Program-made: the position numbers and the translations under genes | Assembly (NCBI GenBank): GCA_030680355.1 | Contig: JAUXVF010000029.1 | Coordinates: forward strand, 142,908 to 206,907 | DNA length: 64,000 nt | From: Caulobacter sp. | GTDB taxonomy: Bacteria > Pseudomonadota > Alphaproteobacteria > Caulobacterales > Caulobacteraceae | Direction: 5' to 3' | Part shown: piece by piece, positions 35,254 to 43,522 of the stretch | Layout: every line of letters starts with the position of its first letter | Numbering within the stretch: position 1 is the first letter of the stretch | The notes under the pieces: generated by a model | Told to the model about the DNA's origin: nothing | What the model saw: the letters and a program-made list of their open reading frames with translations, nothing else | The model's database searches: none

Positions 35254-35862
35254 ACCCCACCGCGCCCGCCACTGCTCGGCCGTCACTTCCCAGTACAGCG
35301 AGGTCCGCGTCGTTCCGTCCGGCCGCACCGCGTCCCGCGTGCCCATACGCACAAACCCCGCCGCGTCGATCAGCTTTTCAGACCGGACGTTGTCCACCGC
35401 CGCCGTCAGCCCGATCAGCCGCACCTTCAGCGCCTTGAAGATCCAGCCGAAGCTCTGCAGCGCTCCGCTGCCGCCCTGGCCGGCGCTCTGCCTTGCCGCG
35501 CTCAGCGCCCCGGCCAGTTCCGCCGCCGACCGCTCCGGCCAGACGCTGACGCAGCTGTAGCCGGCGATCTCCCCGGTCGGCTCGCGGGTCAGGATCAGCA
35601 GCCGACGGCCCTCTTGGCGCAACGCCTCCGACTCCGCGATCCAGGCCCGCATGGTGGCTACGGTGAACGGCCGCGGCAGGTCGTAGATGGCGTCGGACAC
35701 CCGCGGATCGCTGAGAAACGCGGCCAGATCAGCAGCGTCCTCGGGCCGGGCGAGCGACCGCCCTGCCCCCAGGCCGTCAAGGTCCGCTGACAGGACAGCC
35801 GCAACAATGGCGGCCGCCTCCTCGGGCGGCACATCGAGCACGGTTTTCGGCGGCGCGCTCAT
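35248..35862 (-). CDS. GNAT family N-acetyltransferase (RimJ/RimL-like)
   Basis: Protein of 204 residues. The C-terminal pattern VDNVRSEKLIDAAGFVRMGTRDAVRPDGTTRTSLYWEV is that of GNAT enzymes of the RimJ/RimL type. The N-terminal 60 residues are unusual for the family. ATG at 35862 overlaps the stop of the next GNAT gene (ATGA). Its stop codon lies inside the G-rich heptad repeat. Acceptor unknown. Confidence 0.75.
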   Translation of the reverse strand: MSAPPKTVLDVPPEEAAAIVAAVLSADLDGLGAGRSLARPEDAADLAAFLSDPRVSDAIYDLPRPFTVATMRAWIAESEALRQEGRRLLILTREPTGEIAGYSCVSVWPERSAAELAGALSAARQSAGQGGSGALQSFGWIFKALKVRLIGLTAAVDNVRSEKLIDAAGFVRMGTRDAVRPDGTTRTSLYWEVTAEQWRARWGG

Positions 35863-36341
35863 CGCCCCGGCGCGGCGAGAGCCGCCAGCGCGTCCCCCGA
35901 CAGCCGCCAGATGGCGTGGTCCTGCGGCTCGGCGCCCAGCCGGCTGTAGAAGGCCATGCCGCCGTCGTTGCCGGGCATCACCGCCCATTCGATGCGCGGC
36001 AGACCCTCCTCGGCGCAGCGCCGCGCCAGAACCGCCATCAGGGCCCGGCCCGCGCCGCTTCCCCGCGCCGTGTCGCGCACGAACAGATCTTCCAGATAGA
36101 TCCCCTGCCGGCCGGTCCAGCTGGAGAAGGTGTAGAACCAGGTCGCCAGACCGAGCAGTTCGCCGTCCTGTTCGGCCAGGTCGCAGACAGCGAAAGGTTT
36201 GGGGCCGAAGAAGGCCCGCTCGATGTCGGCCAGGCTCGCCTTCGCCTCCTCGAGGTGTTCGTGGTGAGCGGCGAGGTCGCGGACGAACTGGTGGATGGCG
36301 GCGGCGTCTTCTGGCCGGGCCGGCCGGACGATCAGGCTCAT
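35859..36341 (-). CDS. GNAT family N-acetyltransferase (diamine-type)
   Basis: Protein of 160 residues similar to the spermidine/spermine or diamine acetyltransferase group: IYLEDLFVRDTARGSGAGRALM holds the acetyl-CoA loop, and MPGNDGGMAFYSRLGAEPQD is the family C-terminal motif. The start overlaps the SDR stop (ATGA) and the stop overlaps the next GNAT start, forming a coupled SDR-GNAT-GNAT operon. Polyamine acetylation is a possibility only. Confidence 0.83.
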   Translation of the reverse strand: MSLIVRPARPEDAAAIHQFVRDLAAHHEHLEEAKASLADIERAFFGPKPFAVCDLAEQDGELLGLATWFYTFSSWTGRQGIYLEDLFVRDTARGSGAGRALMAVLARRCAEEGLPRIEWAVMPGNDGGMAFYSRLGAEPQDHAIWRLSGDALAALAAPGR

Positions 36342-37195
36342 CCGATCTTGACCCCCGGCGGCGGAACACTGTCGGCGGGCACGAAGAAGTCGGGCATCAG
36401 CGGCTTGCTCGGATCGACCCGGTATTTTTCGAAGTCCCGCACCCCCTCGCCATAGAGGAAAGTATCGTCGATCACGAACTGGCCGGTGAAGTCCCGCGAC
36501 GGCTTGCAGAAGATGGCGTGGGCGGCGTCGGCCATGATCTCGGGGGTGCGGCAGTGTTTGATGCCCTCGTCCCCGGCCAGGGCGAACTGGATGGCGGCGG
36601 TGGCGATGCCGGTGCGCGGCCAAAGGCCGTTGAAGGCGATGCCGTCGTCCCTGAACTCGTCGGCCATGCCCATCATGAACATCGACATGTTGTATTTGGC
36701 CACGGTGTAGGCGACGTGGCGACCGAACCAGTGCGGCGACATATCCAGCGGCGGCGACAGCGCCAGCACATGCGGATTGGCCGCCCGCTTCAGATGCGGG
36801 ATGCAGGCTTTCGAGGTCAGGAAAGTCCCCCGCGCATTGATCTGATGCATCAGATCATAGCGTTTCATATCGGTGGCCTCGGTCGGCGTCAGGCTGATGG
36901 CCGAGGCGTTGTTGACGCAGATGTCGATGCCGCCGAAGGCCGCGACGGTCTTGTCGACGGCGTCGAACACGCTGGCCTCGTCGCGTACGTCGACGATCAG
37001 GGGCAGGGCCTTGCCGCCGGCCTTCTCGATCTCTTCCGCCGCCGAATAGATGGTGCCGGGCAGTTTCGGATGCGCCTGGGCGGTCTTGGCGGCAATAGCC
37101 ACATTGGCCCCGTCCCGCGCCGCCCGCAGCCCGATGGCCAGGCCGATGCCGCGACTGGCCCCGGTGATGAAAAGGGTTTTGCCCTTGAGCGACAT
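36338..37195 (-). CDS. SDR family oxidoreductase (HSDL2-like)
   Basis: Short-chain dehydrogenase of 285 residues resembling hydroxysteroid dehydrogenase-like protein 2. The cofactor motif is TGASRGIG, NNAS replaces NNAG, and YTVAK carries the catalytic Tyr and Lys. The serine position reads LSPPLDMSPHW, as in HSDL2 relatives. Those proteins are linked to fatty-acid metabolism; the substrate here is unknown. First gene of an operon with two GNAT genes. Confidence 0.83.
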   Translation of the reverse strand: MSLKGKTLFITGASRGIGLAIGLRAARDGANVAIAAKTAQAHPKLPGTIYSAAEEIEKAGGKALPLIVDVRDEASVFDAVDKTVAAFGGIDICVNNASAISLTPTEATDMKRYDLMHQINARGTFLTSKACIPHLKRAANPHVLALSPPLDMSPHWFGRHVAYTVAKYNMSMFMMGMADEFRDDGIAFNGLWPRTGIATAAIQFALAGDEGIKHCRTPEIMADAAHAIFCKPSRDFTGQFVIDDTFLYGEGVRDFEKYRVDPSKPLMPDFFVPADSVPPPGVKIG

Positions 37196-37230
37196 GGCGA
37201 CCTCCGACTGTGGATGTTCACCCTAAACCG

Positions 37231-37275
37231 CCCTCCCCGTCATGGGGAGGGCAGACCCTGCAAAGCCCGGACGGG
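37231..37275. repeat. Hairpin repeat related to the GCGAAGC family
   Basis: CCCTCCCC (37231-37238) and GGGGAGGG (37244-37251) form a stem, followed by a degenerate second hairpin ending in GGGTGGGG. The layout matches the double-hairpin family seen at 44171 and 46129, but the loops differ. Confidence 0.5.
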
Positions 37276-37341
37276 TGGGGCCAGGTCGCGGGGTTCGACC
37301 CGCTCTGCGCGCTGCCCATCATGACTACGCAAAAAGCCCCA

Positions 37342-37382
37342 GTCATCCTGAGCAGGCCCGCAGGGCCGTGTCGAAGGACGCA
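37342..37382. repeat. REP-like element (GTCATCCTGAGC ... GTGTCGAAGGACGCA)
   Basis: Unit with conserved ends GTCATCCTGAGC and CGTGTCGAAGGACGCA around a small variable hairpin (GGCCCGCAGGGCC). It lies between two SDR genes that converge on no other gene. Related units are at 41531-41639 and 58762-58874, where they occur as inverted pairs. Confidence 0.7.
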
Positions 37383-37403
37383 CGCTCAGCCCGGCGGACC
37401 GGC

Positions 37404-38372
37404 TCAGCCCCCGACGGTCTCCACCGACAGCGCCCACAGGCGGTCGGCGTCTTCGGGGTTCAGCGCGTGCGGCATGACGCCGGCGAACGGCATCGCCTCC
37501 GTCCACGGTCCGGCCTCGGCGCAGTTCTCGAGGTAGAGACCGCCGACGCCTTCCAGCTCCGGACCGACCGCCGCCCAGACGCTGGTCGAGGCGCCCTGTT
37601 CGGGGGTCTTGAAGCCATCGCGGACCTTGCCGGTGGCCGGGTCTATCCAGCCCATGGCGACCATCTCCTCATGCGGCAGGTGGCGCTGCAGCGGCGTCAT
37701 GATGCCGCCGGGCATGACCGCGTTGGCGGTGATGCCGCGATCCTTGAACCGCTTGTGGAAGCCGACGGCGAACAGGGCGTTGGCGGTCTTGGCCTGGCCG
37801 TAGCTTTCCCACTTGTCGTAGGCGCGCGTGCGGTAGTTGACGTCGTCCCAGTTGACGCCCGACCGGCGGTGGCCGATCGAGGACAGGCTGACCAGCCGCG
37901 AGCTCTTGCCCGCCGCCTTCGCCCCGGCCTCCAGCGCCGGAACCAGCAGGGTCCCGAGCAGGAAATGGCCGAAATGGTTGGTGCCGATCTGCATCTCGAA
38001 ACCGTCGTGGGTGCGGTCCAGCGGACAGGCCATGACGGCGGCGTTGTTGATCAGGATGTTCAGCGGCCTGTCGCCCCAACGTTTGGCGAAGGCTCGGATC
38101 GAGGCCAGCTCAGACAGGTCGAGCATCTCGAACCGGGCGCCGGGGCCCTTGGCGGTCTTGTTGATCTCGGCCACGGCGGCGGCGCCCAGGTCGGGCTTGC
38201 GGGCGGCGATGACCACCGCCGCGCCGGCCTCGGCGAGGGCGCGGGCGGTCTCGATGCCGATGCCGGTGGCGGCGCCGGTGACAATGGCCGTCAGGCCGCT
38301 CAGGTCACGGCCGGCGACGACCTCGCGCGCCGTCGAAAAGGCCCCGAAGGGTGAGGTGATACGGTCCGTCAT
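37404..38372 (-). CDS. SDR family oxidoreductase (retinol dehydrogenase-like)
   Basis: Short-chain dehydrogenase of 322 residues similar to the retinol dehydrogenase/WW-domain oxidoreductase group. The motifs are TGAATGIGIETA, AARKPD, NNAAVMACP, LSSIGHR with the catalytic Ser, and YGQAKTAN with Tyr and Lys. The start overlaps the MarR stop (ATGA), so it is the direct downstream gene of that regulator and its probable target. Substrate unknown. Confidence 0.86.
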   Translation of the reverse strand: MTDRITSPFGAFSTAREVVAGRDLSGLTAIVTGAATGIGIETARALAEAGAAVVIAARKPDLGAAAVAEINKTAKGPGARFEMLDLSELASIRAFAKRWGDRPLNILINNAAVMACPLDRTHDGFEMQIGTNHFGHFLLGTLLVPALEAGAKAAGKSSRLVSLSSIGHRRSGVNWDDVNYRTRAYDKWESYGQAKTANALFAVGFHKRFKDRGITANAVMPGGIMTPLQRHLPHEEMVAMGWIDPATGKVRDGFKTPEQGASTSVWAAVGPELEGVGGLYLENCAEAGPWTEAMPFAGVMPHALNPEDADRLWALSVETVGG

Positions 38373-38806
38373 GTCTGGTCCTCCCTGGAGAATTTGTCGG
38401 CGATGGAGTCCAGCCAGCGGGCGACGACACGGGCGTCCTCCGCCGAGAGATCCTCACCCATTCGGTCGTTGAGATGGTCGAGCTGTTCGACCGCGTCATT
38501 GCGCACCGCCCAGCCCCGATCGGTCAGATGCAGCCTCTGGCCGCGGCCGTCCTTCGGGTCAGGTCGGCGTTCGACAAGGCCGGCGCGGGTCATGCGGTCG
38601 ACCAGGCCGGTCATGGCTGAAGGCGCAACGTCGAGGGCCTCGGCGGCGTCGCCGATGGCCGCCCCGTCGCAACGCCCGAGATACAGCGCCAGCCCGCCCT
38701 GGGCGGCCGACAAGCCGTCCCGTTTGCCGGCCTCGGCCTCGACCCAGCGCTCGACACGACGCTGGGCCGTCTTGAGCAGCTTGTAGAAAATCGGTGCGTC
38801 AGTCAT
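38369..38806 (-). CDS. MarR-family transcriptional regulator
   Basis: Winged-helix regulator of 145 residues. Recognition elements are DAAEALDVAPSAMTGLVDRMTRAGLVERRPDPKDGR with the wing sequence RGQRLHLTDRG. MarR proteins usually repress a neighbouring gene until an aromatic or acidic ligand binds. It is translationally coupled to an SDR. A 20-bp palindrome in the spacer of its own promoter predicts autorepression. The predicted transcript start is at the ATG. Confidence 0.88.
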   Translation of the reverse strand: MTDAPIFYKLLKTAQRRVERWVEAEAGKRDGLSAAQGGLALYLGRCDGAAIGDAAEALDVAPSAMTGLVDRMTRAGLVERRPDPKDGRGQRLHLTDRGWAVRNDAVEQLDHLNDRMGEDLSAEDARVVARWLDSIADKFSREDQT

Positions 38807-38814
38807 CGACCGGC

Positions 38815-38855
38815 ACTATATATTTCGCACACGAAATATCAAGTTCACATGTGAA
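38815..38855 (-). promoter_or_regulatory. marR promoter with two palindromes
   Basis: On the minus strand TTGATA (38837-38842) and TATAGT (38815-38820) are 16 bases apart. The palindrome ATATTTCG-CACA-CGAAATAT (38820-38839) fills the spacer and suits a MarR dimer. A second, unrelated 12-bp palindrome TTCACATGTGAA (38844-38855) lies just upstream of the -35. The start point would be at or within two bases of the ATG at 38806. Protein binding is inferred. Confidence 0.7.
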
Positions 38856-38871
38856 GCATATAGTTCTTTTC

Positions 38872-38901
38872 CTTTCCTCCCCGCGAAGCCGGGGAGGAAA
38901 G
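38872..38901. repeat. GCGAAGC-loop hairpin
   Basis: CTTTCCTCCCC (38872-38882) and GGGGAGGAAAG (38891-38901) form an 11-bp stem around GCGAAGCC. It belongs to the hairpin family seen at 44171 and 46129, and lies between the MBL gene end and the marR promoter, where it may end transcription of the MBL gene. Confidence 0.65.
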
Positions 38902-38912
38902 ACAGCTTCTAA

Positions 38913-39986
38913 CTAAACCGCCCGGTACCAGACCACGCCCTCGGCGTCGGTCTCGGCCACAGCCCGGCCGCGCTCGATCAGGCAGTTGATATGGGCCAGG
39001 CCCTCGCCGGTGGCCATGCCGAGCAGGTCGGGGCCGATGGACCGGGCGAACAGGGCCCCGAACACGTCGATCGCCCGCTTGGGTCCCGCGGCCAACAGCT
39101 TCTCCAGCCGGCCAAGGCCGCGCTCATGGCCGTTGATCAGGTGATCGAGCCGCGCATGCAGGCCGTGGAACGGGTCGTTGTGAGCCGGCAGCACCAGCAC
39201 CTCGTCAGGCACCGCGGCCTTGACCTTGGCGCAGCTGGTCATCCAGTCGGTCAACGGATCGGCGTCGGGCTCGGTGGGAAACACCGAAACGTTGGACGAG
39301 ATCCGCGGCAGCACCTGGTCGCCGGAGATCAGCAGCTTGAGCTCGGGGCAGTAGAGGCAGGCGTGATCGGGCGAATGGCCGTTGCCGGTGACGATCCGCC
39401 AGGTCTTGCCGCCGATGTCGAACTCATCGCCGTCGTTGAGCCGGCGATAGCTGTCGGGCAGCTGGTAGATGGCCTTGCCGAAGCCGCCGAACCGCGTGCG
39501 GTAGTTCTCGATGGCGTCCTCGTCCCAGCCGGCGGCCTTGTAGAAGTTGATGCCGTCCTCGGGCGCCTCGCGGCCGGTGTCGGCGACCAGCATCCGGCAT
39601 TGCAGATATTCCAGCCGCGTCATCCACAGGCGGCAGTTGAACTTGCGCGTCATCCAGCCGGCCAGACCAATATGGTCGGGATGCAGATGGGTGACGATCA
39701 CCCGCGTGATCGGCCGCCCCGCCAGTCCGTCCTTGAACGCGGCGCGCCAGGCCTGGGCCGTGTCGCGGGTCTGCAGGCCGGTGTCGACGACGGTCCAGCC
39801 CTCGCCGTCCTCGATGGCCCAGACATTGATGAACTCGAGCGATCCGCCCAGCGGCATGCGCAGCCATTTGACCCCCGGCGCCACATCCACCGTCTGACCG
39901 CCACCCACCTCGGGGCCGGTTTCAAAGGGGTAGTCCAGCTTGGGTCGCCGAACCTGGGTCGCTGTTTCTTCAATGCCGTCGCGCAA
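38913..39986 (-). CDS. MBL-fold metallo-hydrolase
   Basis: Protein of 357 residues with the metallo-beta-lactamase motif THLHPDHIGLAG (His100, His102, Asp104, His105), a later metal His in GHSPDHACLY, the Asp of ISGDQVLP, and a C-terminal helical domain (about 270-357), as in the group annotated as Zn-dependent hydrolases or glyoxylases. It begins with TTG at 39986, chosen because an AGGAG ribosome site sits at the right distance and no ATG or GTG does. The substrate is not evident. Confidence 0.85.
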   Translation of the reverse strand: MRDGIEETATQVRRPKLDYPFETGPEVGGGQTVDVAPGVKWLRMPLGGSLEFINVWAIEDGEGWTVVDTGLQTRDTAQAWRAAFKDGLAGRPITRVIVTHLHPDHIGLAGWMTRKFNCRLWMTRLEYLQCRMLVADTGREAPEDGINFYKAAGWDEDAIENYRTRFGGFGKAIYQLPDSYRRLNDGDEFDIGGKTWRIVTGNGHSPDHACLYCPELKLLISGDQVLPRISSNVSVFPTEPDADPLTDWMTSCAKVKAAVPDEVLVLPAHNDPFHGLHARLDHLINGHERGLGRLEKLLAAGPKRAIDVFGALFARSIGPDLLGMATGEGLAHINCLIERGRAVAETDAEGVVWYRAV

Positions 39987-40126
39987 CTTGCTGCTCTCCT
40001 GATGAACGCCGCCATCATCGGCCGTTCAGCCCCGCGCCGCAATTCCGCCAGTGGGTTGCGGCATCTTGACCCTCTGAGAAAGCGCGCGTTTAAGTCCGCG
40101 CCAGGAAACTGCCAGGAGATCGAACG

Positions 40127-41461
40127 ATGAAAATGATGAGGATCGGCCTGGCGGCCGCTCTTGCGCTGGTCGTCATGGCCCCCGCGTCGATGGCTTACGC
40201 CGCCAAAAAGCCGGCCGCCGGCGGCATTGACGCCAAGGCCCGCACAAAAGGCATGGCCGAAGCCCCCGCCCTGGCGGTCTCGGCGGGTCTGACCTGCACC
40301 GTGACCGACGCCCGATTCATCGGGGCGGACAAGAAGAGCGGTCAGGACTTCTACGAAATCGCCTGCGAGCCGGGCATTGGCGGCGTGCTCGCGGCCAAGA
40401 AGGAAGAGGCCAAGCCGGCCTTTTTCAACTGCCTTGAAACCGGCCGCCCGACGGAAGACGGCAAGCCCAGTTCGCTGGCCTGCATCCTGCCCGGCAACGC
40501 CGACCCCGTTCAGTCGCTCGCCACGTTCGTCGCCAAGTCCGGCACGGCCTGCGTGATCGACAAGGCCCGCGCCATCGGCGCCAGCCCCACCAACACCTTC
40601 TTCGAAGTCGCCTGCAAGGACGGCTCGGGCTTCATCCTCATGACCTCCGCCCCGGCCAACGCCGACCAGGACGTCAAGGCCAATACCTGCCTGGCCTACG
40701 AGCCCGGCGGCACCCTGTTCTGTGAACTGACCAGCCGCGACGCCCAGCTGGCTGTCGTCGACCGGCTCAACGCCGCGGCCAACAAGGGCTGCAAGATCAC
40801 CGACCGCCGCTATGTGCTCTCGGCGACCACCGGCTCGACCTACTACGAAGTTGCCTGCGAGAACGGCAAGGGCTACCTGCTTGAGCAAGGCGCCGACGGC
40901 GCCCTTGCCCGTGCGATCGACTGCGTCAACGCGGTCGGCGGCGGCGAATGCACCCTGACCGACGCCCGTGAAGCCAAGACGGAACAGGCCGGCCTCTACA
41001 GCCGCCTGGCCACCAAGGCGGGCTTCCCCTGCAAGGTCGAGAAGTACGCCCTGTTCCCGACCCGCAACGCCGGCGAGGAAGTGGTCGAGCTGAAATGTTC
41101 CGACCGTCCGGACGGCGCTGTCGCCATCTTTGACGCCAACGGCGGCGGCAAGGCGTTCAGCTGCATCGTCTCCGACCTGCAGGGCTATGGTTGCTCGTTC
41201 ACGCCCAAGTCGGCTTCGGTCGGCAAGCTGAGCGCTGACCTCAAGTCGTTCGGCAAGGGCTCCTGCGTGGTGTCCGACGCCCGTGTCATCGGCAAGACCG
41301 GCAGCGGTGACGGCTTCATCGAAGTCGCCTGCGCCGACGGTCTGCCCGGCTGGGTGATCAACTACGCCGACCGCTCCAACACGCCCAAGGAGCTGCTCAG
41401 CTGCACCCAGGCGTCCGGCATCGGCGGCGGCTGCAAGCTGCCGACCAACCAGAAGAAATAG
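40127..41461 (+). CDS. Secreted protein of five four-cysteine repeats
   Basis: Protein of 444 residues with a signal peptide (about 1-25, ASMAYA/AKK). The mature chain is five tandem repeats of 78-85 residues, each with four cysteines: Cys57/80/102/119, 142/163/188/199, 222/244/266/275, 302/324/346/356 and 380/402/426/436. There are no other cysteines. Each repeat opens with a C-x-V/I-x-D-A-R-like strand, then F/Y-x-E-V/I-A-C-x-D/N-G. The even number and regular spacing (about 22, 22-25, 9-17) point to two disulfides per repeat in the periplasm or outside. No enzyme motif. I do not recognise the domain. It is monocistronic, with a strong terminator. Confidence 0.82.
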   Translation: MKMMRIGLAAALALVVMAPASMAYAAKKPAAGGIDAKARTKGMAEAPALAVSAGLTCTVTDARFIGADKKSGQDFYEIACEPGIGGVLAAKKEEAKPAFFNCLETGRPTEDGKPSSLACILPGNADPVQSLATFVAKSGTACVIDKARAIGASPTNTFFEVACKDGSGFILMTSAPANADQDVKANTCLAYEPGGTLFCELTSRDAQLAVVDRLNAAANKGCKITDRRYVLSATTGSTYYEVACENGKGYLLEQGADGALARAIDCVNAVGGGECTLTDAREAKTEQAGLYSRLATKAGFPCKVEKYALFPTRNAGEEVVELKCSDRPDGAVAIFDANGGGKAFSCIVSDLQGYGCSFTPKSASVGKLSADLKSFGKGSCVVSDARVIGKTGSGDGFIEVACADGLPGWVINYADRSNTPKELLSCTQASGIGGGCKLPTNQKK

Positions 41462-41486
41462 ACCGACGATTTCATCGACGGACGAT

Positions 41487-41519
41487 CAGGCCCGCCGGAG
41501 CGATCCGGCGGGCCTTTTT
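41487..41519 (+). terminator. Rho-independent terminator
   Basis: Stem AGGCCCGCCGGA and TCCGGCGGGCCT with a short GCGA loop, followed by five T residues (41515-41519). It ends the four-cysteine repeat gene. Confidence 0.9.
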
Positions 41520-41530
41520 CCTTGCGATTG

Positions 41531-41639
41531 TGCGTCCTTCGACACGCCGCTGCGCGGCGGATCAGGATGACGTGGAGGGGCGGGCTTCAGGACCCAGGTC
41601 TGGTGAGCAGCCCCGGACCTGATCCGGGGCGTGTCGAAC
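41531..41639. repeat. Inverted pair of REP-like units
   Basis: Left unit 41531-41571 (TGCGTCCTTCGACACG, hairpin, ATCAGGATGAC). The right unit, 41612-41639, is degenerate and in the opposite direction (GGTGAGCAG, hairpin, CGTGTCGAA). It lies between the convergent four-cysteine and TPP-enzyme genes. Confidence 0.65.
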
Positions 41640-41651
41640 CACGCAGGTTGC

Positions 41652-43190
41652 CTACAGCGCCGCCTCGATGAAGGCCGGGCCCTTGCGGCTCATGGCCCGC
41701 TCGAACGCGGCGTCGAACTCCTCCGGCGTCGAGCAGCGCTCGGCCGGCAGGCCCAGACCGCCGGCGACATTCACCCAGTCGATGCGCGGCTCGCCCAGAT
41801 CGAGCAGCCGCTTCGCCGCCGGCCCGGGGTTGCCCGCCCCGGTGCGGCCCATCTCGATATTGAGGATGCGATAGGCGTGGTTGGCGAACACCACCACGGT
41901 CACGTCCAGCTGCTCGCGAGCGATCGTCCACAGCCCCTGCACCGTGTACATGGCCGCCCCGTCGCCGTTGAGGCTCAGCACCTTCTGATCGGGACAGGCC
42001 ACGGCGGCGCCGATGGCCAGGGGAATGCCCTGACCGATCGCCCCGCCGGTCAGCATCAGCCAATCGTGCGGCCGCGCCGTCTTGGTCGACTGGAACACCG
42101 GCAGGCCGGCGGTCACGGCGTCATCGCTGACGATGGCGTTGTCGGGCATGTGCCGGGCGATCGAGGCGCCGATGGAATAGGGGTTCTGCGCCCCGGTCGG
42201 CATGGCCGGCAGCTCCAACGCCTCGATCGGCCCCGCTTCCGGCGCGCCGAGGGCGTCGGCCAGGGCCTGCAGCGCCGCGATGCCGTCGGCCTCGCGACCG
42301 CACAGGCTGGTCGCCTCGCAGCCCTCGGGGGTCAGCAGGCTGGGCCGGTCGGGATAGGCGAAGAAGGCCACCGGCTCGGTGGTCTCGACCAGCACCATCA
42401 GATCGACCCCCTCGAGGTCGGCCAGGGCCATCTCGCCGAAATACATCATCTTGTCGGGGGCGAACCGGCCGGCGCCGCGGGCCAGCCGGGCGACGAAGGT
42501 GTCGGTCAGCACCCGCACCCCGGTGGCGGCGATGCGGCCGGCCTGTTTCACCCCGGCGTCGCGGCAGGTCGAGCCGCCCATCAGGATCACCGGCTTCTTC
42601 GCCGCCGTGATCCGCGCGGCGATCGCCGCGACGACGTCGGCCGGGGGAACCACCCGCGGCTTCGGCGACAGCACCGGCCCGACCACCGTGGTCTCGGTCC
42701 AGGCGCTGTCGGCGGGCAGGATCAGGCTGGCGCAGCCGCCCGGCGCGCCGAAACTGGCCTGCACCGCCTCGGCGGCCAGCGGCCCGACCGCATCGGCGGT
42801 CTCGGCCGACTTGACCCACAGCGAATTGGGCGCGGCCCAGCCGGCGATGTCGGAATTGAGCGGCGCGTCATACTGGCGGTGATAGGTGGCGTGGTCGCCG
42901 ATCACATTGACCAGCGGCGTCCCGGCCCGGCGGGCGTTGTGCAGATTGGCCCCGCCGTTGGCGTAGCCGGCCCCCAGATGCAGCAGGGTGCAGGCCGGCT
43001 TGCCGGCCATGCGCCCGTAGCCGTCGGCGGCGCCGGTGGCCACGCCCTCGAACAGGCAGAGCACCGACCGCATGCGCGGCTCGCGGTCCAGCGCCGAGAC
43101 GAACTGCATCTCGCTGGTGCCCGGATTGGCGAAACAGGCGGTCACGCCGTTGTCGGCGAGGGTGGTGATCAGAGCGTCGGCGCCGTTCAT
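41652..43190 (-). CDS. TPP-dependent enzyme, acetolactate synthase-like
   Basis: Protein of 512 residues with three domains: Pyr (1-170), central (about 185-320) and TPP-binding PP (about 350-512). The catalytic Glu is in LFEGVATGAADGYGRM, and the TPP motif runs from NGDGAAMYTV to NHAYR. It resembles the large subunit of acetolactate synthase and the benzoylformate decarboxylase group, and is shorter than biosynthetic IlvB. No small subunit gene is nearby, so valine/isoleucine synthesis is unlikely. ATG at 43190 follows GGAGAAGACC. Confidence 0.83.
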   Translation of the reverse strand: MNGADALITTLADNGVTACFANPGTSEMQFVSALDREPRMRSVLCLFEGVATGAADGYGRMAGKPACTLLHLGAGYANGGANLHNARRAGTPLVNVIGDHATYHRQYDAPLNSDIAGWAAPNSLWVKSAETADAVGPLAAEAVQASFGAPGGCASLILPADSAWTETTVVGPVLSPKPRVVPPADVVAAIAARITAAKKPVILMGGSTCRDAGVKQAGRIAATGVRVLTDTFVARLARGAGRFAPDKMMYFGEMALADLEGVDLMVLVETTEPVAFFAYPDRPSLLTPEGCEATSLCGREADGIAALQALADALGAPEAGPIEALELPAMPTGAQNPYSIGASIARHMPDNAIVSDDAVTAGLPVFQSTKTARPHDWLMLTGGAIGQGIPLAIGAAVACPDQKVLSLNGDGAAMYTVQGLWTIAREQLDVTVVVFANHAYRILNIEMGRTGAGNPGPAAKRLLDLGEPRIDWVNVAGGLGLPAERCSTPEEFDAAFERAMSRKGPAFIEAAL

Positions 43191-43522
43191 GGTCTTCTCC
43201 TGTCGAGACCCCTTCCCTTCCGACATTTCGGCCGCCGCGCCAACAGCGGGGACGCTACGAGCCTGCCTCATCGACGGGGGCGATCACAGTTGGTTTGGAC
43301 CGGCCCGCTGGGCTCCTTCCCCCTCGATGGGGGAAGGGTTGGGGATGGAGGTGTGGTTCCTGTGTTGCGGGACGGGAGCGGTTGGGCGCCGGCGCCATCC
43401 AGCGCCCTTCGCCAGACATAGCGGCCACACCACCACCCAACCCTCCTCCATCGAGGAGGAGGGCTCTTCCGGTGCGTCGTCCGGTCTGTAGGGTAAGAAC
43501 AGGACAGGGCGGAGAATCGAAC
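43191..43522. other. Intergenic region with hairpin-ended repeat
   Basis: 332 bases between divergent genes for the TPP enzyme and the YhhN protein. Nearly half is the repeat at 43308-43465. The rest should hold both promoters; I could not pick clear -35/-10 boxes. No gene is seen. Confidence 0.5.
43308..43465 (+). repeat. Hairpin-ended 160-bp repeat, copy A
   Basis: The left hairpin CCTTCCCCC/GGGGGAAGG (43315-43337) is followed by TTGGGGATGGAGGTGTGG. A variable centre leads to the mirror arm CCACACCACCACCCAA and the right hairpin CCCTCCTCC/GGAGGAGGG (43441-43463). Both loops contain TCGA. It is an inverted pair of one unit. An inverted copy of the whole element lies at 52558-52718. Confidence 0.85.

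Noticed and set aside
30933..43190. The run of SDR, thiolase, GNAT, MBL and TPP genes as one biosynthetic gene cluster.
   Set aside because: Genes are on both strands in short separate operons with different controls and no PKS, NRPS or terpene core enzyme.
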